From DATJIG01 sp050260515 (GTDB lineage: Bacteria > Pseudomonadota > Alphaproteobacteria > SMXQ01): a stretch of 64,000 bases of DNA. The DNA is taken from positions 106,609 to 170,608 of the forward strand of contig JBLNCI010000007.1 in the NCBI GenBank assembly GCA_050260515.1, read 5' to 3'. Numbering within the stretch: position 1 is the stretch's first letter; every line of letters starts with the position of its first letter. Both the position numbers and the translations under genes were made by a program. The notes beneath the pieces are model-generated. The model was not told where the DNA came from. It did not search any database and saw nothing but the letters and a program-made list of their open reading frames with translations. Shown piece after piece: positions 42,901 to 50,840 of this stretch.

Positions 42901-43072
42901 CGGGGCGGTGGTTGGAGTCCAACCGTTCGGCGGCGAAGGGATGTCCGGCACCGGACCGAAGGCCGGCGGCCCTCACTACCTCGCGCGCTTCACCGTCGAG
43001 CGCACAGTTTCGATCGACACCACCCTCGCCGGCGGGAACGCCAGTCTTCTCGCCATCGACGATGCGTGCTAG
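39953..43072 (+). CDS. putA: Bifunctional proline dehydrogenase / P5C dehydrogenase
   Basis: About 1039 residues. It oxidises proline to glutamate with FAD then NAD. The FAD-dependent PRODH barrel contains SVKLSALHPRYEPAK, LMVRLVKGAYWDAEIKRAQ, FATHNALTVATL and RIYAPVGVHRDLLAYLVRRLLENG. The aldehyde dehydrogenase part contains SPWNFPLAIFLGQIAAALVAGN, FTGSTAAA, IAETGGINAMIVD and the catalytic Cys in SAGQRCSALR, at position 42434-42436. There is no ribbon-helix-helix domain, so it should not repress its own gene. An in-frame Met at 39887 is an alternative start. Confidence 0.93.
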   Translation: MLDRGLAQTLADRRAAIAGLTRGDERGVIASLLPAAKATAAQRLRIASRAETLVGRIRDHAARGVGVEQFLQEYRLSTPEGITLLGLAEAFLRIPDATTADALIRDKLAAGDWQAHRGRSASPLVNASTMALALTQHLIGEGEGSGVVARLMAAGGEPLLRAAVATAMRVMGGQFVLGRTIEEALVNARDAEQHGFRHSFDMLGEGARTAADGDRYFDGYQHAIAAIGAGAPASAVIHDRPNISVKLSALHPRYEPAKSATVRGELIERLRALCAAARDAGIGLTVDAEEADRLELSLEILEAVAAEPGLVDWDGLGLALQAYQKRARAVIDWAEAVGAATRRRLMVRLVKGAYWDAEIKRAQERGLDGYPVFTRKAATDVSYLACAHALLESRHLYPAFATHNALTVATLIEWIGQRRDNEFQRLHGMGEGLYEKLIPNEGIACRIYAPVGVHRDLLAYLVRRLLENGANSSFVHRVADPTVPIAGLIADPAEAMERVRCEPHPRIPLPRDLYGPARPNSRGVDLADSATRAELLEGLAAAWRDTYAAAPLIEGREVERGEARPVVDPADRRRTVGHVTEASPALVTAAVESAARAADSWSGRPVDERASALDRMAGLLDADRMALMALIVREAGKTIPDAISEVREAIDYCRYYAAEARRRFGLEPLPGPTGESNQLLLAGRGVFGCISPWNFPLAIFLGQIAAALVAGNAVVAKPAPQTPLIAARIVRLLHRAGIPPDALHLVPGGADAGEALVADRRLRGVVFTGSTAAARAIARTLAAKDGPIAPLIAETGGINAMIVDSSALPERVVDDVLTSAFQSAGQRCSALRILYLQEDTADAVLDMLRGAMDELVVGDPGRLESDVGPVIDGNARQRLQQWLSSGTGTILHSRRLPPECEHGWFVAPHLIGLDRPERLQQEVFGPILHVVRWQADRLDHVIDTINATGYGLTLGLHTRIGHTIERVRARARVGNLYVNRSMIGAVVGVQPFGGEGMSGTGPKAGGPHYLARFTVERTVSIDTTLAGGNASLLAIDDAC

Positions 43073-43078
43073 CCCGGC

Positions 43079-43978
43079 TCACGCCCAGTTGCATCCAAGC
43101 CGGTTGTGGATCGCCGTGGCCGCGACGGCGGCCTGTCCCATCGCCACCGAGATCTGATTGAGCCCGACCACGATGTCACCGGCGGCATAGATGCCGTCGA
43201 TCGAAGTCATCTGGCGGTGATCGACGACCGCGCGACCGTCGCGCGACAATCGGGCGCCGAGTGCCCGGAGCAGATCCGAGCGCGGCACCGTCCCGAGCGC
43301 CGAGTACACCGCGTCGAACGCGAGTTCGCGTCCGTCTGCGAGCGTGATGCGGGCGAGCCCCTCCGCCTCGATCTCGACGGCCGATGGCCGTGCCGCAATG
43401 ACCCGAATGTCGGCCGCGTCCAGCTCGGCGCGTCGACCGTCGCTGAGACGGGCGCGACCGCCGGGGAACAGCGCCGTGACCCGCGGCGTATACGTGCGGA
43501 GAAACAGCGCCTCGCCGACCTGCGCCGCCGATGCGCAGATCACCGCGACATTCTTGCCGCGCACTTCGTAGCCGTCGCAGATCGGGCAGTGCCGGATCAG
43601 CCCGCGCTGCACGGCATTGAAGAGATTCGGGAGTTCAGGCTCGAGATCGATGACTCCCGTCGCCACCAACACCGTACGCGCCTCGAGCGCGGTGCCATCG
43701 GACAATGCGGCGGTAAAGGCGCTGTCACGACCAGTGACGGCATCGACCGTGCCGGCCTTGATGTCGGATCCGTAGCGGCGCGCCTGCGCCTCCATGCGCG
43801 CGACAAGATCGCGACCGCCGATTCCGTCGGGGAAGCCCGAGTGATTGTGCGACAGCGGAATCCAGGACGCCCGGCTGTTGCCGGCGTCGACCAGAACGAA
43901 GGACCGGCGGAAGCGTGCGAGATAGATGGCGGCGGTCAGACCCGCCGGTCCGCCGCCGATGATGACGCAATCGAGCAC
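43079..43978 (-). CDS. Thioredoxin reductase-like flavoprotein
   Basis: A 299-residue FAD/NAD(P)H disulfide-reductase fold. The FAD loop is IIGGGPAGLTAAIYL, the redox CPIC (within RHCPICDGYE) stands where TrxB has CATC, and the C-terminal FAD motif is IDGIYAAGDIVVGLNQ. The NAD(P)-binding block KNVAVICASAAQVGEALFL lacks the classic GGGxSA pattern. It could reduce a thioredoxin-like partner or a small disulfide. It converges with putA, six bases apart. Confidence 0.85.
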   Translation of the reverse strand: MLDCVIIGGGPAGLTAAIYLARFRRSFVLVDAGNSRASWIPLSHNHSGFPDGIGGRDLVARMEAQARRYGSDIKAGTVDAVTGRDSAFTAALSDGTALEARTVLVATGVIDLEPELPNLFNAVQRGLIRHCPICDGYEVRGKNVAVICASAAQVGEALFLRTYTPRVTALFPGGRARLSDGRRAELDAADIRVIAARPSAVEIEAEGLARITLADGRELAFDAVYSALGTVPRSDLLRALGARLSRDGRAVVDHRQMTSIDGIYAAGDIVVGLNQISVAMGQAAVAATAIHNRLGCNWA

Positions 43979-44121
43979 GGTGGGGATTCCTCGCCGAAGG
44001 ACGGCGATTGAACCGCGCCCGGGCAGCGTATGCCTGTCGATTCTTTATGGCGGCTGGCGAGCACCGGAAATCCCGCTACACTCCGCACGCGGCCGACACC
44101 GCGCAACCAGGGACGAACAGC

Positions 44122-44460
44122 ATGGTCACGATCTATCACAACCCGCGCTGCACCAAGTCGCGCGAGACCCTCGCCCTTCTCGAGAAAAAGGGCGTCAAGC
44201 CGAACGTCATCGAATACCTGAAGACCCCGCCGGACGCGGCCGAGCTGAAGCGCCTGCTGAAGATGCTCGGGAAGTCACCGCGCGAGCTGTTGCGCGCGAA
44301 GGAAGCGAAGGAAGCCGGGCTCGACAAGCCTTCGCTCAGCGACGAGCAGGTGATCGCCGGCATGGTCAAGAACCCGATCGTCATCGAACGTCCGATCGTG
44401 GTGAACGGGAGCCGTGCCGCTCTCGGCCGTCCGCCGGAATCGGTGCTGAAGATCCTGTAG
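44122..44460 (+). CDS. arsC: Arsenate reductase (glutaredoxin type)
   Basis: A 112-residue ArsC-fold protein. The redox-active Cys10 is in YHNPRCTKSRETL. Arginines typical of arsenate binding appear in IVIERPIVVNGSRAALGRPPE. The family reduces arsenate to arsenite using glutathione and glutaredoxin. There are no arsB, acr3 or arsR genes nearby, so it may be a housekeeping homologue such as YffB-like proteins. An AGGGA site precedes the Met at 44122, which begins the conserved strand, so an upstream in-frame ATG was not used. Confidence 0.88.
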   Translation: MVTIYHNPRCTKSRETLALLEKKGVKPNVIEYLKTPPDAAELKRLLKMLGKSPRELLRAKEAKEAGLDKPSLSDEQVIAGMVKNPIVIERPIVVNGSRAALGRPPESVLKIL

Positions 44461-44595
44461 GCCGCTCCGCCGCCGACCTGCGACAGCACTCGCCGGCTCA
44501 CCGGGGGCGCAGTCCCGAGACGCAAGCGGACGAGGGCGGATCGCGAACCGCGACCGTCGGCGCCCCGCGCGGCGTGCCACACTCACGAGTCCACC

Positions 44596-45087
44596 ATGGC
44601 CGACTTCACCCGACCGACACGCTACCTCGAGGACTTGACGCTCGATGAGCCATTCGAGTGCGGAACGTTCTCTGTCACCGAGGACGAGATCATCGAGTTC
44701 GCCGCCAAGTACGACCCGCAGCCTTTCCACCTCGACCGCGCCGCTGCCGCAGCGTCCGCCTTCGGGGGACTCGTCGCATCGTCGGTGCAATCGCTCGCGC
44801 TGTCGTGCGGACTGATGGTTCGGGCGATCGACGGCGTCGCAGTGATAGGCGGAATGGGGTGGGAGGACATCCGGCTGATGCGGCCGGTGCGGCCCGGGGT
44901 CGCCTTCGCCGTGCGCGCCCGCTGGCTGTCGAAGCGCCCCTCGGCGAGCAAGCCCGACCGCGGCATCGCCAAGATCGCGATCGAGGTGTGGGAGGGCAGC
45001 GCCGTCGCGATGAGCTACGGAATTGCGTATCTCGTCCGCCGACACGGGACTGCCCACCTTGGTGACCATTCTGCGTCCCGGCCCTAG
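44596..45087 (+). CDS. MaoC-like dehydratase (hotdog fold)
   Basis: A 163-residue single hotdog-domain protein. The hydratase motif is in YDPQPFHLDRAAAAASAFGGLVAS with the catalytic-type Asp and His pair. The following segment GMGWEDIRLMRPVRPGV is typical of the family. It acts on acyl-CoA or acyl-ACP thioesters, adding or removing water. There are no beta-oxidation partners next to it, so its pathway is open. It lies 135 bases after arsC with no visible signal between. Confidence 0.88.
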   Translation: MADFTRPTRYLEDLTLDEPFECGTFSVTEDEIIEFAAKYDPQPFHLDRAAAAASAFGGLVASSVQSLALSCGLMVRAIDGVAVIGGMGWEDIRLMRPVRPGVAFAVRARWLSKRPSASKPDRGIAKIAIEVWEGSAVAMSYGIAYLVRRHGTAHLGDHSASRP

Positions 45088-45215
45088 GGCGCCGATCCGG
45101 GACGCGCCGCCCAGTTTCGGTGCTCGGAAATTCTCCGCGATATCTCACACCCCGGTTATGACGCGGTAACGACAATCTCCGCGCGAACCACCACGCCATA
45201 AAAGGAGACGTTCCG

Positions 45216-45629
45216 ATGCACTTTGTGAAAAGCGATTTGCTTGCGACCTGCAGCCGCTTCGCGATCGTTGCCGCTGCGGTGATTCTGCTCGGTGGGACCG
45301 CGATGGCCCAGTCGAGCAGCGGCAGCTCGGGGTCCTCGGGCTCCAGCGGCAGCAGCGGAAGCAGCGGCTCGTCGGGTTCGACGGGAGCCACGACGGGCGC
45401 AGGTGCTTGCCCGCCCGGATACATGCAGAGCCCCAGCAGCAGCAGCAGCCGCGCGAGCGGCTCCGCCACGAGCGGCAGCAGCGGCGCGATGGACTGCGTC
45501 CCGAGCGCGAACGGGTCGAGCGGGGCCTCTGGGTCGTCGAGCGGCACCAGCCGTGGCGGATCGAGCGGCAGCGGCGCGAGCAGCAGCGGCGGCTCGCCGA
45601 GCAGCACGCCCGGCAGCAGCGGGAAGTAA
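45216..45629 (+). CDS. Secreted Ser/Gly-repeat low-complexity protein
   Basis: A 137-residue protein. The signal peptide is residues 1-31, ending GGTAMAQ. Most of the mature part is Ser/Gly repeats (GSS units from residue 33 on). Interruptions include GACPPGYMQS and GAMDCVPSANG, which supply two Cys residues that might form a disulfide. AAAGGAGA nine bases before the ATG supports the start, and a strong terminator follows, so it is a monocistronic, probably well expressed gene. It may be an envelope or extracellular matrix protein; the function is unknown. Confidence 0.8.
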   Translation: MHFVKSDLLATCSRFAIVAAAVILLGGTAMAQSSSGSSGSSGSSGSSGSSGSSGSTGATTGAGACPPGYMQSPSSSSSRASGSATSGSSGAMDCVPSANGSSGASGSSSGTSRGGSSGSGASSSGGSPSSTPGSSGK

Positions 45630-45649
45630 CCCCGTAGCAGGGAATGGCG

Positions 45650-45702
45650 CGGCGGGTGTGCCGGCGGACGTTCCGCCGGCACTACCCGCCGTGGTCTTTT
45701 TT
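45650..45702 (+). terminator. Strong rho-independent terminator
   Basis: A long hairpin of about 20 base pairs (CGGCGGGT...TGCCGGCGGA with its complement, and a one-base bulge) spans 45650-45691. It is followed by a six-T run at 45697-45702. It lies 20 bases after the Ser/Gly-repeat protein stop. Confidence 0.9.
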
Positions 45703-45762
45703 GCGCACTCGCCAGCGATGCGCGATAATCGCGCATGATTACCCCGACGCCGGCGTAAGACC

Positions 45763-47022
45763 ATGGCCCGCAGAGCAGGCAGTGCCGACCTGCCGCTGCA
45801 TGGCGGCAGGGTGCCGCAGTGGCTCGCCGACCGCATGACGCGTCTCGGCGCGGTGATGACCGAGGCGATCGTCCATCACTACGGCCGCGACGAGCTTCTT
45901 CGGCGGCTCGCAAATCCGTTCTGGTTTCAGTCGTTCGGCGCCGTCATGGGGATGGACTGGCACTCGTCCGGCATCACCACATCCGTTGTCGGCGCGCTGA
46001 AGCGTGGCCTCGCCCCGCTCGCGGGCGAACTGGGCATCCACGTCTGCGGCGGCCGCGGCCGTCATTCGCGCAACACGCCACAGGAGCTGGTCGCGATCGG
46101 CGAACGGGTCGGAATCGACGGCAACGCCCTGGCGCGCACAAGCCGGCTCGTCGCCAAGGTCGACAGCGCCGCGGTCCAGGATGGCTTCGATCTCTACCTT
46201 CATGGCTTCATCGTCACCGATGACGGGCACTGGGTCGTCGTCCAGCAGGGGATGAACGGGGAGCGACGGCAGGCACGTCGGTACCACTGGCTGTCGGAAG
46301 GACTGAAGAGCTTCGTCGACGAGCCGCACGCGGCCATCGATGGGCCCGGTCAGGGCGAGATCGTCAACCTGACCGATCGCCGCGCCGAGACGTCGCGACG
46401 GATGCAACTCGAACTCCTCGCCACGCTCGGCCCCGACGGCATCGCGCGCGAGCTATCCGCGATCGAAGCTCCTGCCGCCCGTAGCGGGCACCCCGAGCAG
46501 CCGACCCTGCCGCATCTTGTGATGCCGGCTCACCATGACGTGCGCCGGACCGACGTCATCGCGCGGCGGCTGCACGGCAACCTCGCCGCGGCCGCCGACC
46601 GCGGGCCCGAGGATTTCCCGGACCTGCTGCTCACGCCGGGGGTCGGCGCGCGGACCGTGCGGGCGCTCGCGATGGTGGCCGAGGTGGTGCACGGGGCGCC
46701 GTACCGCTTCTCCGACCCGGCGCGATTCTCGATCGCCCACGGCGGCAAGGACCGTCATCCCTTTCCGGTGCCAACCCGCGTCTACGACGAGACGATTCGC
46801 GTGCTCAAGTCGGCAGTGCACCGCGCCAAGCTCGGGCGCGACGAGGAGCTCGGCGCGCTGAAACGCCTCGACGAGCAGGCCCGGATGCTCGAGCGTGCGA
46901 CGACGGGACCCGCGGTGGACGCGGTGATCGCCGACGAGCGGCTGCGGTCCCACGACTATGGTGGGCGCAGCGTCTTCGGCTGGGAGCCGCCGCCCCTGGG
47001 CCGTGCGTCAGGCGACTCCTGA
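45763..47022 (+). CDS. DUF763 protein with helix-hairpin-helix motif
   Basis: A 419-residue protein. The start MARRAGSADLPLHGGRVPQWL and the WFQSFGAVMGMDWHSSG region are characteristic of the uncharacterised DUF763 family. Residues 288-311 read like a helix-hairpin-helix DNA-binding motif (TPGVGARTVRALAMVAEVV), and the family block HGGKDRHPFPVPTRVYDE follows. A Cys-containing CGGRGRHSRNTPQEL segment lies near residue 95. Its possible role is nucleic-acid binding or repair. No partner gene is adjacent; it ends six bases from the convergent cytochrome operon. Confidence 0.88.
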   Translation: MARRAGSADLPLHGGRVPQWLADRMTRLGAVMTEAIVHHYGRDELLRRLANPFWFQSFGAVMGMDWHSSGITTSVVGALKRGLAPLAGELGIHVCGGRGRHSRNTPQELVAIGERVGIDGNALARTSRLVAKVDSAAVQDGFDLYLHGFIVTDDGHWVVVQQGMNGERRQARRYHWLSEGLKSFVDEPHAAIDGPGQGEIVNLTDRRAETSRRMQLELLATLGPDGIARELSAIEAPAARSGHPEQPTLPHLVMPAHHDVRRTDVIARRLHGNLAAAADRGPEDFPDLLLTPGVGARTVRALAMVAEVVHGAPYRFSDPARFSIAHGGKDRHPFPVPTRVYDETIRVLKSAVHRAKLGRDEELGALKRLDEQARMLERATTGPAVDAVIADERLRSHDYGGRSVFGWEPPPLGRASGDS

Positions 47023-47028
47023 GCTGCA

Positions 47029-48120
47029 TCAGCGCGCCGCGCTCTTGCCCCCAGGCGCCGCGAAGTACGCGCTGACCGCAGCGCTCTGGCTCTCCGACAA
47101 GGAGGACGCGATCGACGACATCGCGCGAGCCTCCGGCGTTCCCGCACGCGCCCCGGATCGGAACAGCGCGAGCTGCCGGCGCAGATACCACTCCGGCTGT
47201 CCGCCGAGATCCGGGATATCCCCGTCGCGCGATGGCTCGCGGTGGCAGGCCTGACAGGGCGGGAACCGTCCCGCCGTGGTGCCGTACCGCGCGATGCGCT
47301 CACCTTCGGCATCGGACGACGAGGGTTGCCCCGGAGGCCGGTTCGACGCCGCCGCGAAGTACGCGGCGATCGCCGCGATGTCCCCGTCGCGCAGCGGTGC
47401 AGCGACCCGTTCCATCATCCCGCTCGCACGTGTGCCGTCGCGGAACTCGCGCAACGCCCGGGCGAGGTAGGGCTTCGGCAGACCGGCGATCCGCGGAAAA
47501 GCGCCGCCACGCCCGCGTCCGTCCGCGCCGTGGCAGGCCGCGCAGGTACGCGACGCCTCGGGTGCGCCGGCGAGGGCCTGCAGTGGCGGCACGGTCGCGG
47601 CCGAATCGTCCGACATGCTCCGGTATTGGGGCGGCGACATCTCCGGCAGCAGCACGAGAAATGACACCATGTCCCATACCTCGTCGTCGCGGCCTTGCTC
47701 CGGCCATGGCGGCATCGCCGTCAGCTTGACGCCGTGCTTCACGATCCAGAACAGCTCTTCCGGCGACCAGCGTTCGAAGTCGGCATAGATCGGTGGCGTC
47801 GGCTCGGCATTGCGCTCGACGGCGGACGGACGCTCGCCCGGCGCTCCGTGGCACGGCGCGCATCCGCCGCGGTAATGGCCCGCGCCCCGCAAGGCCATTC
47901 CATCGTCGAAGCCGGGAGCCGACAGGCCGCGGGCGTGCGCCGCGACGGACCGCCGCATGACGCCGTGGAGGAACCACCGTGCGACGGGTCCATGGCGGAC
48001 CGTCGCCGCGACGTCGACGATGCCGCTCCACACCACCGCGGCGCCGCCCGCAAGCACAAGCGCCGCCTCGACGGCGAGCACGACCGCGACGGTCAGCGCG
48101 ATGCGGCGCCCGCGCGTCAC
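47029..48120 (-). CDS. Membrane-anchored triheme c-type cytochrome
   Basis: A 363-residue protein. One N-terminal transmembrane helix (residues 8-35) is followed by a periplasmic part with three heme c sites: CAPCH 87-91, CAACH 193-197 and CQACH 289-293. Axial Met candidates are in TAMPPWP and similar segments. The domain order resembles the cytochrome subunit of membrane alcohol dehydrogenases. The GTG start is coupled to the upstream cytochrome gene (GTGA overlap). It probably takes electrons from the quinoprotein and passes them to the oxidase of the same operon. Confidence 0.88.
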   Translation of the reverse strand: MTRGRRIALTVAVVLAVEAALVLAGGAAVVWSGIVDVAATVRHGPVARWFLHGVMRRSVAAHARGLSAPGFDDGMALRGAGHYRGGCAPCHGAPGERPSAVERNAEPTPPIYADFERWSPEELFWIVKHGVKLTAMPPWPEQGRDDEVWDMVSFLVLLPEMSPPQYRSMSDDSAATVPPLQALAGAPEASRTCAACHGADGRGRGGAFPRIAGLPKPYLARALREFRDGTRASGMMERVAAPLRDGDIAAIAAYFAAASNRPPGQPSSSDAEGERIARYGTTAGRFPPCQACHREPSRDGDIPDLGGQPEWYLRRQLALFRSGARAGTPEARAMSSIASSLSESQSAAVSAYFAAPGGKSAAR

Positions 48121-48722
48121 GGCTTTTGGCCGTTGTGGAACGGCTCGGTGTGGTCCCACGGTTTCGCGGTCTCGAGCTGCGTCGCCGGCACCTGCTCCTT
48201 CGTCGGCGATTGCGGATCGCGCGAGATCGTCACGCCGAATTGCTCGGCCTCGGGCGCGTTGCCGATACTCTCGATGTAGGACACAAGCTCCCAGATGACG
48301 TTCGGCGGCAACATCCCGCCCCATGCCGGCATCCCGTTCGCCCGCCCTTGCGAGATCGAGAGAAAGATGTTGGCGGGCGTCGAGCGATAGATCCATCTCG
48401 CGTTGCTGAGCGCGGGGCCCATGCCTCCGCCGCCGTTGTCGGCGTGGCAGCCAATGCAGTTGAAGGCACGGAAGTGCTTCATTCCGCGCTCGGCGGCGCC
48501 GGGATCGTTGGCGAACGGGTTTTTGATGTCGGGAATCTCCGGCGCTCCGCCGGGATAGATGCCGCTGACCGGGACCTGCAGCAGGTCCGAAGCAGTTGCG
48601 CTGTATTGCGCCGGCTGCCCCGCACTCGCCGGCCCTTCCCGGCTCTGCGCGCCGGCGGCGCCGCTCCACGCGCAGAGCGCCACAGCGACGAAAAGGGCGA
48701 CGTACCGACGATCCGAGATCAT
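48117..48722 (-). CDS. Periplasmic monoheme cytochrome c of the alcohol dehydrogenase
   Basis: A 201-residue protein. Signal peptide residues 1-26 end in GAAGAQ. There is a single heme site, CIGCH at 89-93, with NGMPAWGGMLPPN supplying a Met ligand candidate. This layout matches the XoxG/PedF-like cytochromes that accept electrons from PQQ alcohol dehydrogenases. Its ATG overlaps the quinoprotein stop by four bases and its stop overlaps the triheme cytochrome start. It is most likely the direct electron acceptor of the dehydrogenase. Confidence 0.9.
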   Translation of the reverse strand: MISDRRYVALFVAVALCAWSGAAGAQSREGPASAGQPAQYSATASDLLQVPVSGIYPGGAPEIPDIKNPFANDPGAAERGMKHFRAFNCIGCHADNGGGGMGPALSNARWIYRSTPANIFLSISQGRANGMPAWGGMLPPNVIWELVSYIESIGNAPEAEQFGVTISRDPQSPTKEQVPATQLETAKPWDHTEPFHNGQKP

Positions 48723-50590
48723 GGCTCGCGTCCTCTCGTTTCGGCACGCTGGTTGGGTCTGTAGCCGTCGTCGGTGCGTTGCTCGCGCGCCGGCAATGCG
48801 AACACCAGGAGCTCGCTGCCGGCGGCGGTATAGGCGGGGAGATCCTGCGTTGCCCCGGCGAACCCTGCCGCGGCGTTGCGCACCCGCGGGTCGATCTCGG
48901 CGTTGGCGATCGCCCCCGGCCATCCGCCGACTCCGGCGAGCACGGCGATGTATTGCACGCCATCGCCACCCTGATACGTCACCGGCTGCCCGATGATCCC
49001 GGACCCGGCGCGGAACTGCCACAGCACCTTGCCGTCCTTGGCATCCACCGCCTTGAACCAGCGGTCGAGAGTCCCGTAGAAGGCGACGTCGCCGGCAGTG
49101 ACGAGCGTTCCGCTCCAGACCGGGAAATTCTCCTGGACCGCCCACACCTTCTGCTTCTTCACCGGATCCCAGGCCATGTACTCGCCCCGGTAGCCGCCGG
49201 CGCCGGCGTACATGTCGACGCTCGCGCCGATGTACGGCGATCCGGCGATGTAACCCACGTCGCCAACTTTCCAGTCCATGCAGAGATGCTGATGAGGGAC
49301 GTAGATGAGATTGGTGCGCGGCGACCACGCGGACGGCTGCCAGTCCTTCGCGCCCGGCGCAGGGGGGCAGATTTCGTGGATCGTCTTGTCGGCGACCGGC
49401 GCCTTCTCGTCATTGGGAATGATGCGGCCCGTCGCGATGTCGACGCCCTTGTACGCGTTCATCGCGTCGTAGGCATCGGCGGAGATGACCTCGCCAGTCG
49501 CGCGGTCGAGCACCCATATGAATCCGTCGCGGCCGATGTGGACGATCGTCTTGCGCGGCTTGCCGTCGATCTCGAGATCGAGCAGCAGGCTTTCGTTGAT
49601 TTCGTCGTGGTCGAAGGTGTCGTGGGGGTTGAGCTGGTGCGCCCACCGCGCCATCCCGGTCTCGGGCTTGCGCGCGAACAGCGTGGCCGTCCACAGGTTG
49701 TCGCCGGGCCGTTGCGCCGAGTTCCACGGCCCCGGGTTTCCGGTGCCGTAGTAGACGAGATCGAGCTCCGGATCGTACTGGAGCCAGCCCCACACCGTGC
49801 CGCCGCCGATCTTCCACTGGTCCGTGGGCCAGCTCGAGACGCCGAGATCCTTCTCCTTGAAGCGGTCGTAGAACGGCTGGAATTCATCGCCGATGAGAAC
49901 GTCCTTGTCGGGACCGGTGGAGTACGCGCGCCAGGCGATCTTGCCCGAAGTCTCGTCGAGCGCCGTGAGCCACCCGCGGACCCCGAACTCGCCGCCGCTG
50001 TTGCCCACCAGCACCTTTCCCTTCACCACGAGCGGCGCCATCGTCATGGTCTCGCCTTTCGTGATCTCACCGAGCTTCGCGACCCAAAGCTCCTTGCCCG
50101 ATCTGGCATCGAGCGCAACGGTGTGGTCGTCGAGGGTGTTGAGGAAGATCTTGCCGTTGTCGTAGGCGAGCCCTCGATTGACCACGTCGCAGCAGGCGAC
50201 GCCCTGGGAAGACGGATCGGTTCGCGGCTTGTAGATCCATTTGAGATCACCCGTCCCGGCATCGAGGGCGAAAACATTGTCCGGATAGGCGCTGACGACG
50301 TACATCGTCCCGTCAATGACGAGCGGCGCCGCTTCCTGCCCCTTGTCGGAGCCGAGCGAGAACGTCCACGCCACCTTCAATTGCCCGACGTTGTCGCGGT
50401 TGACCTGGTCGAGCTCGCTGTATCGCGTATTGGCGTAGTCGTGCTGCGCCATCGGCCACTGCTTCGGGTCACGGCTGAGAGCTCCGAGGTCCTGCGCACC
50501 AGCATGGACCGGGAAGAAGGCCGATCCGACGAGCGCGGCGACGGCGAGCGCGGCTCGAACGGCGCTGAGGTGATGCGATCGGCGTGTCAT
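48719..50590 (-). CDS. PQQ-dependent alcohol dehydrogenase, lanthanide-type residues
   Basis: A 623-residue periplasmic quinoprotein. Signal peptide 1-32. The eight-bladed propeller has the W-motifs, the vicinal disulfide pair Cys133-Cys134 (GVACCDVVNRG) and metal ligands Glu201 (GGEFGVRG) and Asn285 (GTGNPGPWN). The catalytic base is Asp327 in PHDTFDHD. The residue two further on, Asp329, is also Asp, as in XoxF/PedH/ExaF lanthanide enzymes and unlike calcium MxaF, which has Ala there. It oxidises an alcohol to an aldehyde; methanol versus ethanol or higher alcohols cannot be settled. No pqq biosynthesis genes are in the window. Confidence 0.93.
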   Translation of the reverse strand: MTRRSHHLSAVRAALAVAALVGSAFFPVHAGAQDLGALSRDPKQWPMAQHDYANTRYSELDQVNRDNVGQLKVAWTFSLGSDKGQEAAPLVIDGTMYVVSAYPDNVFALDAGTGDLKWIYKPRTDPSSQGVACCDVVNRGLAYDNGKIFLNTLDDHTVALDARSGKELWVAKLGEITKGETMTMAPLVVKGKVLVGNSGGEFGVRGWLTALDETSGKIAWRAYSTGPDKDVLIGDEFQPFYDRFKEKDLGVSSWPTDQWKIGGGTVWGWLQYDPELDLVYYGTGNPGPWNSAQRPGDNLWTATLFARKPETGMARWAHQLNPHDTFDHDEINESLLLDLEIDGKPRKTIVHIGRDGFIWVLDRATGEVISADAYDAMNAYKGVDIATGRIIPNDEKAPVADKTIHEICPPAPGAKDWQPSAWSPRTNLIYVPHQHLCMDWKVGDVGYIAGSPYIGASVDMYAGAGGYRGEYMAWDPVKKQKVWAVQENFPVWSGTLVTAGDVAFYGTLDRWFKAVDAKDGKVLWQFRAGSGIIGQPVTYQGGDGVQYIAVLAGVGGWPGAIANAEIDPRVRNAAAGFAGATQDLPAYTAAGSELLVFALPAREQRTDDGYRPNQRAETRGREP

Positions 50591-50605
50591 GCGTACTCCT
50601 CTCGG

Positions 50606-50830
50606 TCAGCGTGCCAGTGGCGGCGAGGGTGCGGGGTCGCGCTGTCGACGACGGTCGACCCCGGCGAGCAAGAGCCCGCCCGCGAACGCCGCCGCGGGAA
50701 TGATCGGCGGCACAATATCGAGCTCGAGCACCGCCTGCGCCCACAGCGCGCTCCAGCCGCTTACCGTCATCGCGCAGGCCACGGCGAACAGCGTCTGGTT
50801 CTTGAGGGCAGAGAGCGCGATCGTCGCCAT
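50606..50830 (-). CDS. Small two-helix membrane protein
   Basis: A 74-residue protein with two hydrophobic segments (about residues 13-32 and 40-57) and a basic Pro-rich tail. AAGGA seven bases upstream of the ATG and position inside the operon (gaps of 15 and 10 bases to neighbours) argue that it is real. It lacks the Glu-x3-Tyr pair of PqqA, so it is not the PQQ precursor. It may be an assembly or small subunit of the oxidase; no family is recognised. Confidence 0.6.
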   Translation of the reverse strand: MATIALSALKNQTLFAVACAMTVSGWSALWAQAVLELDIVPPIIPAAAFAGGLLLAGVDRRRQRDPAPSPPLAR

Positions 50831-50840
50831 GGGGCATCCT

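Noticed and set aside
50606..50830. Small gene beside the PQQ dehydrogenase considered as pqqA
   Set aside because: It encodes a two-helix membrane protein and lacks the Glu-x3-Tyr pair required in the PQQ precursor peptide.
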